Source of the DNA: Rhyacichthys aspro
Lineage: Eukaryota > Chordata > Actinopteri > Gobiiformes > Rhyacichthyidae
Length of the DNA stretch: 64,000 nt
NCBI GenBank assembly: GCA_036850595.1
Contig: CM072166.1
Span: 12,852,758-12,916,757, forward strand
Direction: 5' to 3'
This document shows, piece by piece, positions 37,786 through 50,558 of this stretch. The translations under genes and the position numbers were made by a program. The notes beneath the pieces were generated by a model that saw only the letters and a list, made by a program, of their open reading frames with translations, was not told where the DNA came from and made no database searches. Position 1 is the stretch's first letter, and each line of letters starts with the position of its first letter.

Positions 37786-39073
37786 CTAGGAGCTGATGAT
37801 CTGACCTGACCAGGTCTCGTGCTTGGTTCCTGGGTTCAGGTGGGTGATCACCACCTCCACGGCCTGGATCTTCTGGTTCTTGGGAGGGATGGGACATACC
37901 TTGTATGTGACCTCGTCTCCTTCCACAGGCACGTACTCTCCCTCAATGCTGGTGGAGACAAGAAAAGGAAAATGTTTGTTGAACAACATGTTTAATTTGG
38001 ATGCAAACATTACAGTTCTCATTTGTGCAACAATCTGTTAATCTAATCAAATAATGAGAAATAATCAAAGTTGTAGCAAAATGTCTTTAAAATGCTGAAT
38101 GTCTTGAGGGACTTGTTCAGTTGGGTTTTGTGTCACTTGATGAAACCATTACTTGTGTATGTAACTGGAATGAACCAGTCTCAAGTCCACTTTATGCTTA
38201 CTATTTGTTGTGGGATATTCCTGTCTTACCCAAAGCCTCAACTCAACCTAAAAGCCACAAAGAAGACCCCAAAAGAACACATGAGTGGTGCATGTGCCAT
38301 ATTTGGGTATATTTATGCACGTTTGCTTTGACCCTTTAGATTTTTGTTTAATATTGCTCCTCCCCTCAAGATTACTCTTGCCTGTTGTGTAATGAGCTTG
38401 TGTGGTGGATACACCACATCAAATTAAAATCCAGTTGGTAGTTTGTATGGAAAACTTGGACACAGTATGAAAGGGGATACTGGCTCACTTTTTTGCTGTA
38501 ATGCAAAAATGATGAAAATTGGATATTGGTTGGGGAAAATCCAACTAATATCAAGGAAAGAAGCATAAAAGGTTGGCTAGCTATCTCATTCTTTGCCGTT
38601 TACTACAATATGATTAATTTTTTTTGCACACTAGCAAATACTTAAACTTTTAAATTGATCCTAGAGTTGAATACTATTATTTAATACATTCACTTACTCT
38701 GAGATGTGGACAAAAATATCCTCTCCTCCGTGAGAGGGCCGTATGAATCCATGACCCTGAGACCTGGAGAAGTTCTTACACACACCTTTATATACTGGAC
38801 CTGATTTGGCTCGCACCGTCCTGCAGTAAAGACATGGAAACGTTTTAATAACGTTTTAGTATCATAATGTTATACAGATGATAGAGTGGGTACTTACGCT
38901 GAGTAGGTGCGAGTGCGTTTGGTGGGCAGTGGGCTGGGCAGTTCTCCAGGCAGTGGTGGCTTCCTCTCTCTCTCCCAAACCCGGCTGCCCTCCCTCAGGA
39001 AGGGGAAGGACAGCTGAAGAGGGGTGCGGGGGGAGGCGAGGGGCTCTGCTGGTGAGGCATCGGGGTCTGACAT
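37786..39073 (-). CDS. csdc2: Cold shock domain-containing protein C2 (PIPPin)
   Basis: Coding exons 38898-39073, 38698-38820 and 37786-37948 give 153 residues, the same length as human CSDC2. The N-terminus has the family block FPFLREGSRVWERE and LPSPLPTKRTRTYSAT. The cold-shock domain (about residues 68-130) has RNP1 in KNFSRSQGHGFI and RNP2 in DIFVHI, followed by EGEYVPVEGDEVTYKVCPIP. The C-terminus HETWSGQIISS matches the mammalian protein. The protein binds the 3' ends of histone H1.0 and H3.3 mRNAs and dampens translation in brain (known for rat PIPPin). The ATG at 39073 follows GTGAAG; an upstream GTG is not used. The close paralogue CARHSP1 is excluded by the RVWERE block. Confidence 0.95.
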
Positions 39074-39159
39074 CTTCACCTGTTACAGGCAGTGGGGCTT
39101 TTTCTTATTGAGGCTCCTCTCTGAAGGCAAACGCGGATGAAGCACAGAGGTGTGGAGGG

Positions 39160-39174
39160 TTACACCTCCTGCAT
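39160..39174 (-). other. Four-codon uORF in the csdc2 leader
   Basis: On the - strand ATG CAG GAG GTG TAA lies 86 bases upstream of the csdc2 start, in the part of the exon that an acceptor near 39222-39236 would make leader sequence. The ATG context (CGCC before it) is favourable. Its presence in mRNA depends on which acceptor is used. Confidence 0.4.
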
Positions 39175-39253
39175 GGCGAGATGGAGGATTTGTTCAGAGA
39201 CACGTCCCAGAGGCTGAAGAGAAAAATCTGAAAAAGAAGAATTGGATCCTTTT

Positions 39254-39293
39254 TATATATATATAAAGACAGCTATATATATATATATATCTA

Positions 39294-39350
<57 letters not shown>
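39254..39350. repeat. (TA)n microsatellite beside a csdc2 splice acceptor
   Basis: Nearly continuous TA dinucleotides, broken by AAAGACAGC and CTATCTCTCT. It begins about 20 bases upstream (on the - strand) of the likely acceptor of the csdc2 start-codon exon. Confidence 0.95.
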
Positions 39351-39352
<2 letters not shown>

Positions 39353-39359
39353 TAAGCAT

Positions 39360-42300
39360 CAGACAAGCTTATTACAATTCCGAGAGATGATTGAATTCTG
39401 CATTCTCATGGAAACTGACCCCCTGTTTGTGCTGGACTGAGGGCACCTGACACTCTTGTAGTAGGTCACAACTCTATATAGTTTTGAGTAGACTTTTTTT
39501 TACAATATAGATACAATATTTTTACTGCTATGAATAAACCTTCAACCTTTATCAACCTTTACAAATTCACATTTAGGTCAGAGGTCTGGAGAAAGCTATA
39601 GCTTAGACTTTGTACTCGAAAAGTCCATTGAAGTTGGAGCACTTGGCAGTTCTTACATTCAAATGTAGAGAGCTGGTACCCTGAAGTAAATGTAAATATT
39701 GATCTTGCTCCAGGGCACACCGACTCATCTCACCAAAGTTTATTTTATTAAAATCTCCGCTGCCACTGGGCTGACATCAAATTACAGAATTGCTCATTGA
39801 CACTCACTAGAGAGTTGTACTAGTGCCAGCTACTACATTAAAGACCAAAAAAATTCAATTCAATTCAAAATGTTTATTGTCATGTGTACAGTATAGAAAC
39901 AGGTTTCCCCTTACAATTAAATTCTTCCTTTGCTGCCAACAATGAATGCCAGGCAATGTAAAAAATGGAAATAAAAAAATCATAAGTATAAAATAGATAA
40001 ATAGGTCTAAATGCAAATATACAAATTGAAATAGAAAGAAATGGTTTTGTGTTGACATGAATAGTTGATTTGTCAATACGTTTATAGTGTTTAGATTTTC
40101 GTTACTCTCTAGTCTTGGTCTTAGTTCTGTCTTGACTACAACACAAGCTGTGGCACAGGTGTGGGTGGATTTATTGAGGTAATGTTATTCTGCTCCTTAA
40201 ATGTTCGTATGGATGAAATGTTTGAACACGGCCGATCTGTGTCAGAGCAAATCTCACAGGCCCCAGTTAATATCACCCTTTTTGCCTTTCCTCTTTCTGT
40301 CTAAATATAGCAGATTGTGAGTAGAAGTGGAGAGCAGGTCCACAGACTGGGATCTGTAAAACCTCCCAAGGTAAAGTTTAAGTTTAAGTGTTTGTTTGTA
40401 CGCCAAGTGGAGCTGTGGCTGTATAAACGTGTACAGTTTGAGCTGTGAGCTGTTTGTTTTTTGGCGGTTGTTATTGGGGTTTTGTTGTGTGATAGAAAAA
40501 AATAACTTGGCACTGGTGTTAAAGTCTAGTGTTACTGTCAGAATCAGCAGCATTCACGTAGAACCATCCAACCCACATCACCTGGTCAACATGCCTTTTC
40601 AGAATGTGAGTAAAAATGAAATGTTTTTAGAGCTAGTGAGCACATACGGTAGCCCTGAAGGGACATACTGGTTTCCATGAACAGAATCGGTGTAAATTGG
40701 GTGCATGATGAGTGTACTTAAAAAAAACAAACAAATGTCCTCAACCTTTATGTACGATTGGTTTCAAATTCGAGTTAAAAAAAGGAAACAAAAGCTCAGG
40801 TATTGAATTAAATGTATTTATATACTCCAAAATGTTACATAGTGAGTCTTTAATTACACACAATAGTGTTTCCCACAAGAAATATGAATATGATTTGATA
40901 GCTGCTTGTTGGTGTTACTGAATTCCACTTTATTAATAATATCACCTCTGATCTGAGCTCCAACACAAAATGTATAATTTTCATTTATCACATAATGAGT
41001 ATTAACACCTACATATGTTTATATAAATGGTATATGAAATGGTAGTCAAGGTTGTTGATCTATTCTCTTACTCTAAAGCACTGCAGGAGTCCCACTAAAA
41101 ACTTAATTTAAAAACTAAAAATTAAACACCTAAGTGAAGTGTACCTAAGTTGATCTACCACAGTACCATGCTTGCTTAGCTTTTAGTCTTTCAGTTGTTA
41201 CCTCTGTATTCTTCTTTGAAATGGGGCCATGACAATCACCACACTGTAATAAACGGACTATAAATAAATACCTTATATAACCCCGCTTCTAAGAAACCTT
41301 TGAATCAGCAAAATCTTAAGTAGGCTACTCAGTACAAAAGCTTTTTACCTGGAACGAGGAGATGCTGTGCCTTTTATGTGCCTTTTAACAATGTGATATA
41401 GCACCAAAGAGAGTAAGACACGTAACTGTGGATACTTTAATCACCTGATAACATAATGGGAATCATCTGTGAAAAAACAGACCTTAGGACGTCATCTAGG
41501 TTTTATTATCAAGGGTTTTAATAGATGAGGTTTTTCAGTCCTGAATCACATGCTCGCTTCCGGAAAAAGGAGCGGTCCCATTGGTTGACATAGAGTGTCA
41601 ATAAGGAAGTAATGGCTGCCGATAAAACTCTTGTATAATCTATGGTCTTTTTAACAGCAAAACAATTACAAAAAAGAAAAATATAAACAGGGAAAGTGAA
41701 GAAACAGGGATATTTATTGGCAATTAACGTGGTGTAGATGTTTGTGGGTGTGAAAGTCTGAGCTAAAAGTTTACGGTAAACGCTAAACTTCAGTTTGGTG
41801 TAATGGATTAGTATTTTGCAAAGGAGAAATTTGTCTTATTTTTGGTTTTATTTTTTTATTAATCTAAGACAAGCATTAGAGGACCCTAAGCTGCTGTTTC
41901 GGGTGATTGGTGACAAAAAGGAAATCGGGTAGGGTCACTTTAAGCTTAATCAAATAGTAGCAGCAGTTTAAAAGCTAGCTTACTAACTATGGCTTTATTT
42001 GAACATCTTGTTCTGTCTGTTGACTTATGATCAGTCCATCATCACTGTGACACTGATAGAAGGCTGGCACTGGGATGACAGGGCATAAATATGCACTGAC
42101 TGGTGAGCTTTTTCATTAGCCCACTCAGGCTGACAGGGGGCCAGTAAATAGACTTCAGTAATGATGTTGATGAAACGTTTAATCAGGGCAGAGAGAGTCA
42201 CGCTGGGTTGAACAAAAATGTTTAGAGAGCGAGCAGGAGGAGGAAAATCTTTGGGGAAGATAGACAAAAGGCCAAAAGCACCTCCCAGTGAAAGAAAGCA

Positions 42301-42725
42301 GGACATTGTGGCGCTCTCTGTACTCCACTGCATCAGCATGTGAAGCACGTCAACTCCGGCGCACACAAACACGCTGTACCACCACTTTAAACTTTAATCG
42401 GGCTGCTAATGTGTCAGCCAGCACGTTAAAACACACCGTTTATCCAGCCTCAACAATTCCCCTTGAAGGGAAAGTCATTGTTTCGAGAATATTCTCACGG
42501 CGGGAGCGACACAACAAGGATGCTCCACTGCAACATCCAAAACGTGACACCAACAAACTAGCATCAAAACGATAATATTGCGCACTTATGTTTAAAAGTT
42601 AAGGACGTCAACGCGGTGATTTAGGAGCCACATTAGCGTAAGAATGCTAGGCTAAAAGAATAAAAGGTGTGCATGTTTAAAACCACGCTACAAATTACGC
42701 ACAAATCGATGCAGAGGCTACTTAC
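39360..42725 (-). other. Probable csdc2 leader intron
   Basis: This is non-coding sequence between the csdc2 start-codon exon and a GC-rich candidate first exon. It contains an interspersed repeat copy at 41490-41945 and a fish-type repeat fragment near 39852-39960 (CAATTCAAAATGTTTATTGTCATGTG). No coding exon for polr3h or another gene was recognised. Confidence 0.5.
41490..41945. repeat. Interspersed repeat, copy B (csdc2 leader intron)
   Basis: Inverse-orientation relative of 27920-28410. The match runs from GACGTCATCTAGG through CAGTCCTGAATC, CCCATTGGTTGACA and AATAAGGAAGTAATGGC to the TTAGTATTTTGCAAAGGA and CTGCTGTTTCGGGTG region. Confidence 0.7.
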
Positions 42726-43050
42726 CGAGAAAGCGCCGAGCGGCTGTCAGTCACAGATTCAGGACGCACGGCTTTTTTTTTTCCTTCGAAGTGATATAAG
42801 GCAATTATGTAATGAAATCCCGTGGAAGCTGCGAGGACATGTGTTGAATTAGTGAGTGGGTCTCGGCATGGATGGATGAGGCGCACACAGGCGGCGGGGG
42901 TGACATGAAACAGGCAGCAAATGAAAACGCAAGGCAGCGGCGGCGGCGGAGGGGCGGGGGTTCTGGCTAAAAACAACAGCAGGGTTTCAGCCAATGCTCC
43001 ACACACTCCGCTCTTTGTTCTGCGTTTTTGGCCAATGCGGTTTCAGGTTT
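42726..43050 (-). promoter_or_regulatory. Candidate csdc2 first exon and CpG-rich promoter
   Basis: A donor (GTAAG on the -, CTTAC at 42721-42725 on the +) ends a GC-rich block with many CpGs and a GGCGG-rich stretch near 42940-42960. CCAAT-type boxes (ATTGG on the - strand) are near 42992 and 43033. This is the only such block upstream of csdc2, which suits a 5' non-coding exon. Confidence 0.5.
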
Positions 43051-45464
43051 AAATCAGACCATTGTAAACTTTGGGTTAATTGGATATATTGTTAAAAAAT
43101 CAAATATATACTCAACAGCATTTTTATTTAATTTAAAGAGATAGTTTAGTATTTTACTGGGTATTTTTTGTTTGGATATTTTTCTTATAGAAAAAAAGTA
43201 AGATTATAAATAAATAAAACATCACAGTGTAAAAAAATAACAACCATTATATATGATAATACATGATAATGAAAAATATATTAAAAGTAATTGAAAAAAA
43301 AAAAAAAGCCAGAGGATGCATTCATATCACTTTCTGATTATAACATGTTTGATTCAAGTCGTATTGACATGTCATTGTTATAAATACCAATGAGATTGAA
43401 TTACAGCCTCAATCCAAAAAGCATAGAATAGTGCAAGTTATTTAGTGCAATCCCAAAAAGTGCAAACATTATAAAAATGAAAACACTATGCCAACAACAC
43501 CGCCATAATCATAAACCTGTCCAGTGATGCCAAGAACGGCACCCATTTTTTTATATACAAGTCCAGTAAATTATTCTGCTCATGGTTAATATGTTCAGTT
43601 TAGCCTCTGAAACCAGTTCCTAAAGCCAGCTGTTGATAATAATTTGTGTATTACTTGCTGTAAACAGACAGGAGAATGAACCATAAATGTGGTCAGTAAA
43701 AAATTGATTAAACCTAAAAATATACGTTGCTAAGATACTGCCATTTTTGGTAGTAGTAGTTGTATATGGATAAAGAAATGTAAAAAAAATTGAAAATGTA
43801 GCAGTCATGACAACATTAATGCCAACACTCACATACATGCTTGATAGACTTAAATCGACTGTACTTTTTGCCCATTAGCTGCTGTGAAAGTATATTTTTA
43901 CTAGACACATTTACAGCCACTTACCTTGTGTTGTTGCTACTGTCTGCTTCTTCAAGCTGTCGCCTAAGTATGATCACCTATAATGATCTGGAAATATCCC
44001 ATAGAACCCCTTTTACACAATACTGAACCATGTGTTTTTATTTTTAAGAGCCATTCCCAGTAGGTGCATGGTGACATTGCCTTACCAAATGACAGACTCT
44101 TGTTGGAAATTACAGTTCTCTACGTAATCACATTTTAGTCTAGTTTTTGTGTCTCCATATAATATCAAACCAGGTTAAAGCAAATTATAGTCTGAAGAAC
44201 TCAAGTGGCTCTGGCTATTTTCTGAAACTTTAAACCTAGTAATTATCTCAGGGGCATGTATCTACATATAAATCCATCTCCCAAAAAGTATTTTATTATA
44301 CAGCAGTGTTGTCAATTGTTTGATTAAACCTTAATCTGACAATACTTGATAGATAGATAGCCCTTCATATACAAAACTATCTATCTATGAAACAGCTAAA
44401 CAATCACTATATGGTGGAATATAAAGCACTCCGACTCGATACAGATTGAGGTAAATAAATGAGATTTGATTTTTTATTGTACAACCCATTGGCATTTCTG
44501 GGAGAAAACACAATTACTTTAATGTACATAAACCCAGACACTTTACATAAGGAGCCAGAAGAGCAGCCGACAAACAGTAATGCAGATATTAATGGAGGAG
44601 CCACAGCTGTTGTTGACAGTATAGTTTTTTTTTTAGCACAATATTATTCCCTTTGTCTAATATAATTTCATGTTATCATTGGGAAAACAAGAAAAGAGAA
44701 AGGGAAACTGAACCGATGATAGAAAATCCACACACATATTGCTTTAACATAAGTGAGCATGCGGAATCAGAGTTAAATCATAAATAAATAAAAAACAAAA
44801 CAAGGAAATCCATATGATGTGCTTGACCTTAAAAGAGGGCAGAGGTAATGAGAGGGGCAGACAATTGCGAGTGGGTGAGTCAGAGGGGTGTTGCCTCCCG
44901 AAATAGACCTCTTGAAGTGTTTTGAGTGCCGAAAATAAAGCGTGTACCGAGTCAACACTGAGCAAGAGTCCAAAACTGATACAGACTGAGAAACTACACG
45001 TAAATCTGATTATTGAAATATAGCGTGCAACACAATTCTGACACTACAAGCTGACTGAAAGCTCCAGAGTAAAGTGTATCTGGACTCTTGGCGGTGCTGA
45101 CATATTTGAACAGCTGCAAAAAAAAAGGCAACACATCGGCAGGCGGTGGGTTACGTCACAACAGGGGTCAAGGATTTGTGCGTCTGAAGTGAGCTCCTTT
45201 TGTTGTCGCAGCTCAAACTGATTTAACTCATGAACTATGAAACCCAGCAGCTGGGCACCGAGTAGTGGTTATGCTCTATTCTCGACATTAGCTCGGCATC
45301 TAGTCTGAAGTAAATTTTCTCTGGTATATCAATACTTCAGTCTACTGTGTTTTTTTTTATGTAGATATGGAATAATCATTTACAGCTTCTACATTCTTCC
45401 TCTGCCCACAATCTGCATCACCCTGTTACCCCTCAGTATCCCCCTCAGAATCCTCCACACTCTC
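43051..45464. other. Intergenic region between csdc2 and aco2, including aco2 3' UTR
   Basis: Very AT-rich on the left, with no coding exon. The right part must contain the aco2 3' UTR (- strand). A small hairpin-prone GATAGATAG / CTATCTATC pair sits at about 44350-44387. The human neighbour polr3h was looked for here and not seen. Confidence 0.5.
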
Positions 45465-48400
45465 TTAGTGCTGGAGCTCCTTCATCCTGTTGAGAGCCGA
45501 GCCTGCCTTAAACCAGTCGATCTGTGTCTCGTTGAAGCTGTGGTTGAGTTCCAGAGTGTCCACCGTGCCGTTGCTGTGCTTCACGACCGCGGAGAGAGAC
45601 TGAGAGGAGAAAGTCTGCATTATAGTCTGTGCTGTAGGGAAAGGGTTAAAATAAATCCCGCATTCTCACCTTTCCTGGAGCGAATGTTTCAAGTCCTTTG
45701 ATGGAGATTTTGTCGTCGGGGCGGATCTTGTCGTAGTCTGATGGGTTGCTAAAGGTGAGTGGCAGTAGACCCTGCTTCTTCAGGTTAGTTTCTAAAAACA
45801 AGATAGGTGTTTAAATCATGCCAGTGTTCTGTAAATAACTTCACAACTACAGCACTCTCTGCGTTAATAAAATACCATGGATTCTAGCGAAGCTCTTGAC
45901 AATGATAGCTCTTCCTCCCAGATGCCTTGGTTCGAGAGCTGCGTGCTCTCTGCTGGATCCCTCACCGTAGTTGTCATCTCCAACGACAACCCATGAAAGA
46001 CTGTTGGCCTGCAACAATGCAAGAGAGAAAGCAAACTTGAGTGTTGCAAAGACAAATCTTCAGCAAGGGAGTCAAACTTTGGATGGATAGAAATATGAGC
46101 AGGTTAATTCTTGTCAGTGCTGTACAAATGACTTGACAATCCTCTACCCTGCATACCTTATAGTGACGGGCCACATCAGGCACTCCTCCGTAGTCTCCTG
46201 TTAAGTGGTTCTTGATCTTATTGACTGCATCATTCTCGCTGTTCACCGCTCCGATCAGCATGTTGTTGGAGATGTTATCCAAATGACCGCGGAACTTCAG
46301 CCATGGTCCTGCTGCGCTGATGTGGTCTGTGGTGCATTTTCCTTTCACCTACAGACCCACATTAAAACCATTTTCATACGAACACTAGTCACCCACAGTG
46401 AGGCTGAGGTCGTCATGAACTCACCTTGATTAAAACCTGCATGTCCTCCAGGTCTTTCCCGCTCCATTTGTCGAAGGGCTCCAGGAGCTGCAGGCGGTTG
46501 CTCTGGGGGCTGACGTCTACTTTGAGGCTGCTGCCGTCTGGGGGTGGGTGCTGATAGGTGTCCTGGCCTGGGTCGAAGTCTTTGGCAGGCAGTTCGTCAC
46601 CAAAGGGTGGGTCCAGCTTGAATTTCTCACCATTGGGTGCAGTGAGGTAGTCTGTCTCGGGGTTGAAGTTTAGTGTTCCAGCAATTGCAAGGGCTGTGAC
46701 AATCTGCGCAAGAAGAGAAGTTTTTTGACACTGCTGCCTCTGTAAAAGTATTATTTCATGTGAATATAAGATAAAGTGTGTGAGTTTACCTCAGGGGATG
46801 TAACAAATGCATGGGTCGCCGGGTTGGCATCGTTACGGGCTGTGAAATTTCTGTTGAAAGAAGTGACAATTGTGTTCTTCTCTCCTTTCTTCACATCTCG
46901 CCTGAAAGCAGAAACAAAGAACATTAAAAACCTACACAAAACCTCATTCCCTCAATAGTCATACTTGTGACAATGTATACCTGTCCCACTGTCCAATGCA
47001 TGGACCACATGCATTTGCCAAGACCACACCTCCGACATCAGAAAAGATTTTTGACTGCAGAGAGGAAAAACAATGTTAGCACTTTTGTTAATAAATCCGA
47101 TTTAACAAATAAAAAATAAATGAGATTAGCTTACATAGCCATCTCTTTCAATAGTGGCACGAATCTGCTCAGAGCCAGGAGTCACGGTGAACTGAGCTTT
47201 GCACTTGAGGCCTTTGTCCAAAGCCTGTTTGGCCAATGAAGCAGAACGACCCATGTCCTCGTAGCTGGAGTTTGTACAGCTGCCAATGAGACCTGAAGCG
47301 GGCAAATAAACAGTTTTCAAATAGCTAGATATAAAATACAAGTAAAATGGTGAGCAGTTAATTCTTACCAACTTTAACCTCCAGCGGCCAGCCTTTTTCC
47401 TGAGCCACAGCACCGACTGTGGACACTGGGTGGGCGTAGTCAGGGGTGAACGGTCCATTGATGTGGGGCTTCAGCTACAAAGTAAGTAATAAAGTAATGT
47501 ACCTTACATTTTCTGTAATTTGTTCATATCTACTACAAGTGTCACTCTTAAAATCAAAATACAGACCTCATCCAGATTAAGCTCAATGATCTGGTCGTAT
47601 TCGCAGCCTTCATCTGGTACCAGCAAGTCTGCGTTTGCATCAGCCAGAGCAGCGATTTCTAAAATATACAGTAATGATATATTAGGTCATCAGAAACATG
47701 TGAGAATGGAGACAGAATTGTGATGCAAATACCTCCGCGTCCAGTCTTTTCCAGATACTTCTTCATGCGATGATTGTATGGAAACACTGAAGTGGTGGCT
47801 CCAATCTCTGCTCCCATGTTGCAAATTGTAGCCATCCCTGCATCAAAATGTATTCATGTAAACCCATCATTTCATTTTATGACCCGAAGTGACATTTTGG
47901 AAAGCAACATAAACATCCAAGTTGATTTAGGTTTAGTTGTATTTTCTAACCAGTGCAAGACATTGAGTCAACTCCTGGTCCGTGGTACTCCACAATGGCT
48001 CCAGTGCCTCCTTTTACAGTCAAGATGCCCGCCACCTTTAAGATGACATCCTTAGGAGATGTCCATCCGGAGAGGGCTCCTGTCAGCTTCACTCCAATCA
48101 CCTTTAAGAAACAGAGAGATCGCACTTAATTGTTTATTAAGCTTAAATGGGAAAATAAAGGACATTTAAAGGTAAGCCTCATGTTTACTTTTGGACACTT
48201 GAGCTCCCAGGGGATTCCAGCCATAACGTCTACAGCATCAGCTCCTCCAACTCCGATGCAGATGGCACCAAGCCCACCGCCATTAGGTGTGTGGGAATCT
48301 GTGCCGATCAGCATGACTCCTGGATAGGCGTAGTTCTCAAGTATGATCTTAAAAAGGTTAAAAAAAATAGGAAATATTAGTTAAAAGTCGATAACAATAC

Positions 48401-50033
48401 TCCTTTTATAAATGATGGAACAAATGAAGTCATATTACCTGATGGATGATTCCAGAGCCTGGTTTCCAAAAGCCAACTCCATATTTAGCTCCAGCACTGG
48501 ACAGGAAGTTGTATACCTCATGGTTGACTTCCTTTAAAGAAGATCCATGACAAGAGCCAAGTTTAGGGTGTTGGCCACACAAATATAATATGCACAAATT
48601 TGATTGCGCACCTTTGCTCTGGCCAGATCTTTCACACCTCCAATCTGGGCTTCTATCAGATGGTCACAGTGAATGGTGGAGGGTACAGCCACTTTTGGCA
48701 AGCCACTGCTGATGAACTGAAGCATAGCCATCTGAGCTGTAGCATCCTGCATGGCCACACGGTCCGGACGCAGGCGCAGGTAGGTGCGGCCACGATCGAT
48801 CTCCTGGTTGTGGGGGTCATCGAGATGGCCGTATACGATCTTCTCTGACAGAGTAAGGGGCCGGTTAAGTCTGGAGAGAACAAATTCAAAGTAAGGTAAA
48901 GGGCTTAATGTCAAAGGTGAGAAACTTTGTTAAGGGCCAGACTGACAGTGGAGATCAAACATTTGCAGAGATAAGGCACTGTTGGTGTAAACAGTGATGT
49001 CGGCCAGAGTAAACATACCGTGGGAAATACTGACCTTTTTTTCACAATGTCAATGTTGGACCGGAGTTTGTCATAGTTGACATAGGAAGTGGGCTCAAAG
49101 CGGCTCATGGACACTTGAGCCTTGGCTCTGTAGGCAGCAGATACATGTAGGCGACGAGCACCGTGGCCCAAAGCCAACTGGAGACAACAAGATTGTATCA
49201 ACACAATAAAAAACTAAATAAAAATCACAAGTTCTATTTACATGCATTAATAATGTGTGACAAATTTATTTGAAATAATCATTTTATGCTGTCCTTAGTT
49301 ATAATAATAGAAAGGGTGTGATGTGTCACCTCATTTAACCTTCAGACTAACATAACCTTTGTAACGACGGTCACACAACTTGTGGGAAATATTAATCTAA
49401 ATAACATTCTCTTCCGTTTATGGTTTATTAATACTGTTGAATGTAAAAAGCCCATACTGTTTTTTACTATGGAGGACTTTAAATGTATATTAATTAGCAA
49501 ACCGGATAGCTCGGCTATAGCGCGCATTATAGATACAGACATGAAGCTAATTGGAGACTGAGGTAAAATGTCTTCAATGAACTATAGCCTGTGACACCTT
49601 CACTGACGGTCAAGCGTTGGTCGCCACTATGCCCACTTTGAGCTCTAACCTTGTGTTTAACCTTGCAACTTAGCACCTATTGTTGAAAACATGTAGAAGG
49701 TTACCGATAATGTTTTATTACTAGGGACATAATATCCGAAGACATGTTAACACAAACAATAGCAACGTTTTACAGAACTTGTGATAAACTAGTTGTAGCT
49801 CACTGGTTGTGTTCGGGACACGATGACCTGAGCAGGGAGCTAAAGACTATTTCACAGCTTATTTTACCCCTACTGCAGCCGATTTGTACGTTTATTTTAC
49901 AACATATGGATTAGATTTGATTTAAACAATCGAGATGTGCAAGTGACATCTTTAAAGCTCATAATATCCGACCAAAAAAAGCGTTTTCATTTCTTACCTG
50001 AAGCCGGGCGACGGTGAGACAGTAGGTTGCCAT
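45465..50033 (-). CDS. aco2: Mitochondrial aconitate hydratase (aconitase 2)
   Basis: Seventeen exons on the - strand: 49998-50033, 49035-49177, 48612-48870, 48439-48531, 48189-48347, 47951-48101, 47733-47837, 47567-47658, 47369-47474, 47135-47292, 46981-47054, 46790-46901, 46425-46703, 46157-46348, 45876-46008, 45670-45791, 45465-45599. They give 782 residues (human 780). Residues 1-27 form a basic mitochondrial targeting sequence (MATYCLTVARLQLALGHGARR). The [4Fe-4S] cysteines are C387 (LIGSCTNSSYED) and C450/C453 (ANACGPCIGQW). Other active-site blocks are LIGTDSHTPNGGGLG and EGSSREHAALEPRHLGG. The enzyme isomerises citrate to isocitrate in the TCA cycle. Spacing and an iron-responsive element at the start codon suggest iron-dependent translation. 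The cytosolic IRP1 (ACO1) is excluded by sequence. Confidence 0.97.
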
Positions 50034-50056
50034 TTTGTTCACTGACAAAGATGTGA
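50028..50056 (-). promoter_or_regulatory. Iron-responsive element at the aco2 start codon
   Basis: The - strand reads C, TTTGT, CAGTGA, ACAAA directly before ATG. This is a canonical IRE: unpaired bulge C (50050), 5-bp upper stem (TTTGT/ACAAA), six-base CAGTGA loop (50044-50039), and a lower stem using the AUGG of the start codon with upstream bases. Mammalian ACO2 mRNAs carry the same element at the same place; IRP1/IRP2 binding blocks translation when iron is low (established). Confidence 0.92.
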
Positions 50057-50558
50057 CCGTCAGTAGTGACGTCATGGATATATAAGGCGCGGCGGCGCAG
50101 GTCCTTTAAGAATCATAAACTGTACTTCAAATGTTTGTATTATTTTCAGAAAATAGGTGTGACTGTTTTCATTATGATCTGTTTAGAATTGCATTTTGTT
50201 TTTTCTTCACAAATGAAAAAAAAATTATTAACATTTTCTCTTGAATACAATATTCAATTTTATAAACCTTGAAGGACAAAAAAGCATCGTAACCAGAGAA
50301 CATAAATAATGAATGTAACTTGCAGTTCTTCTAAATCAATATAATATATAAGTAATACAGTATTTTTAAATCAGATTAATTTATTAAATGAGAAACATAC
50401 CAGTGTGCGTGAAGTTGAGCAATTCGTTTGGCCAAAAGAATAATAACGATGTTGTTTTGCTTACGCTAGGTGGCGGTAGCGCGGCTACAGGGGCACCGTT
50501 TTCGGGTTAAAGGGCAAAGTTGAACCACTTTGGAGCGCTCGCCTTACGTTAGCACACA
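50034..50558. promoter_or_regulatory. Divergent aco2/phf5a intergenic promoter region
   Basis: 525 bases separate the two start codons. On the aco2 side there is a full palindromic CRE, TGACGTCA (50067-50074), and a TATA-like CTTATATAT on the - strand (50078-50086), placing aco2 initiation near 50050, just at the IRE. The phf5a side has no TATA and is more GC-rich near 50465-50555. The middle (50100-50400) is AT-rich with nothing recognised. Confidence 0.6.
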
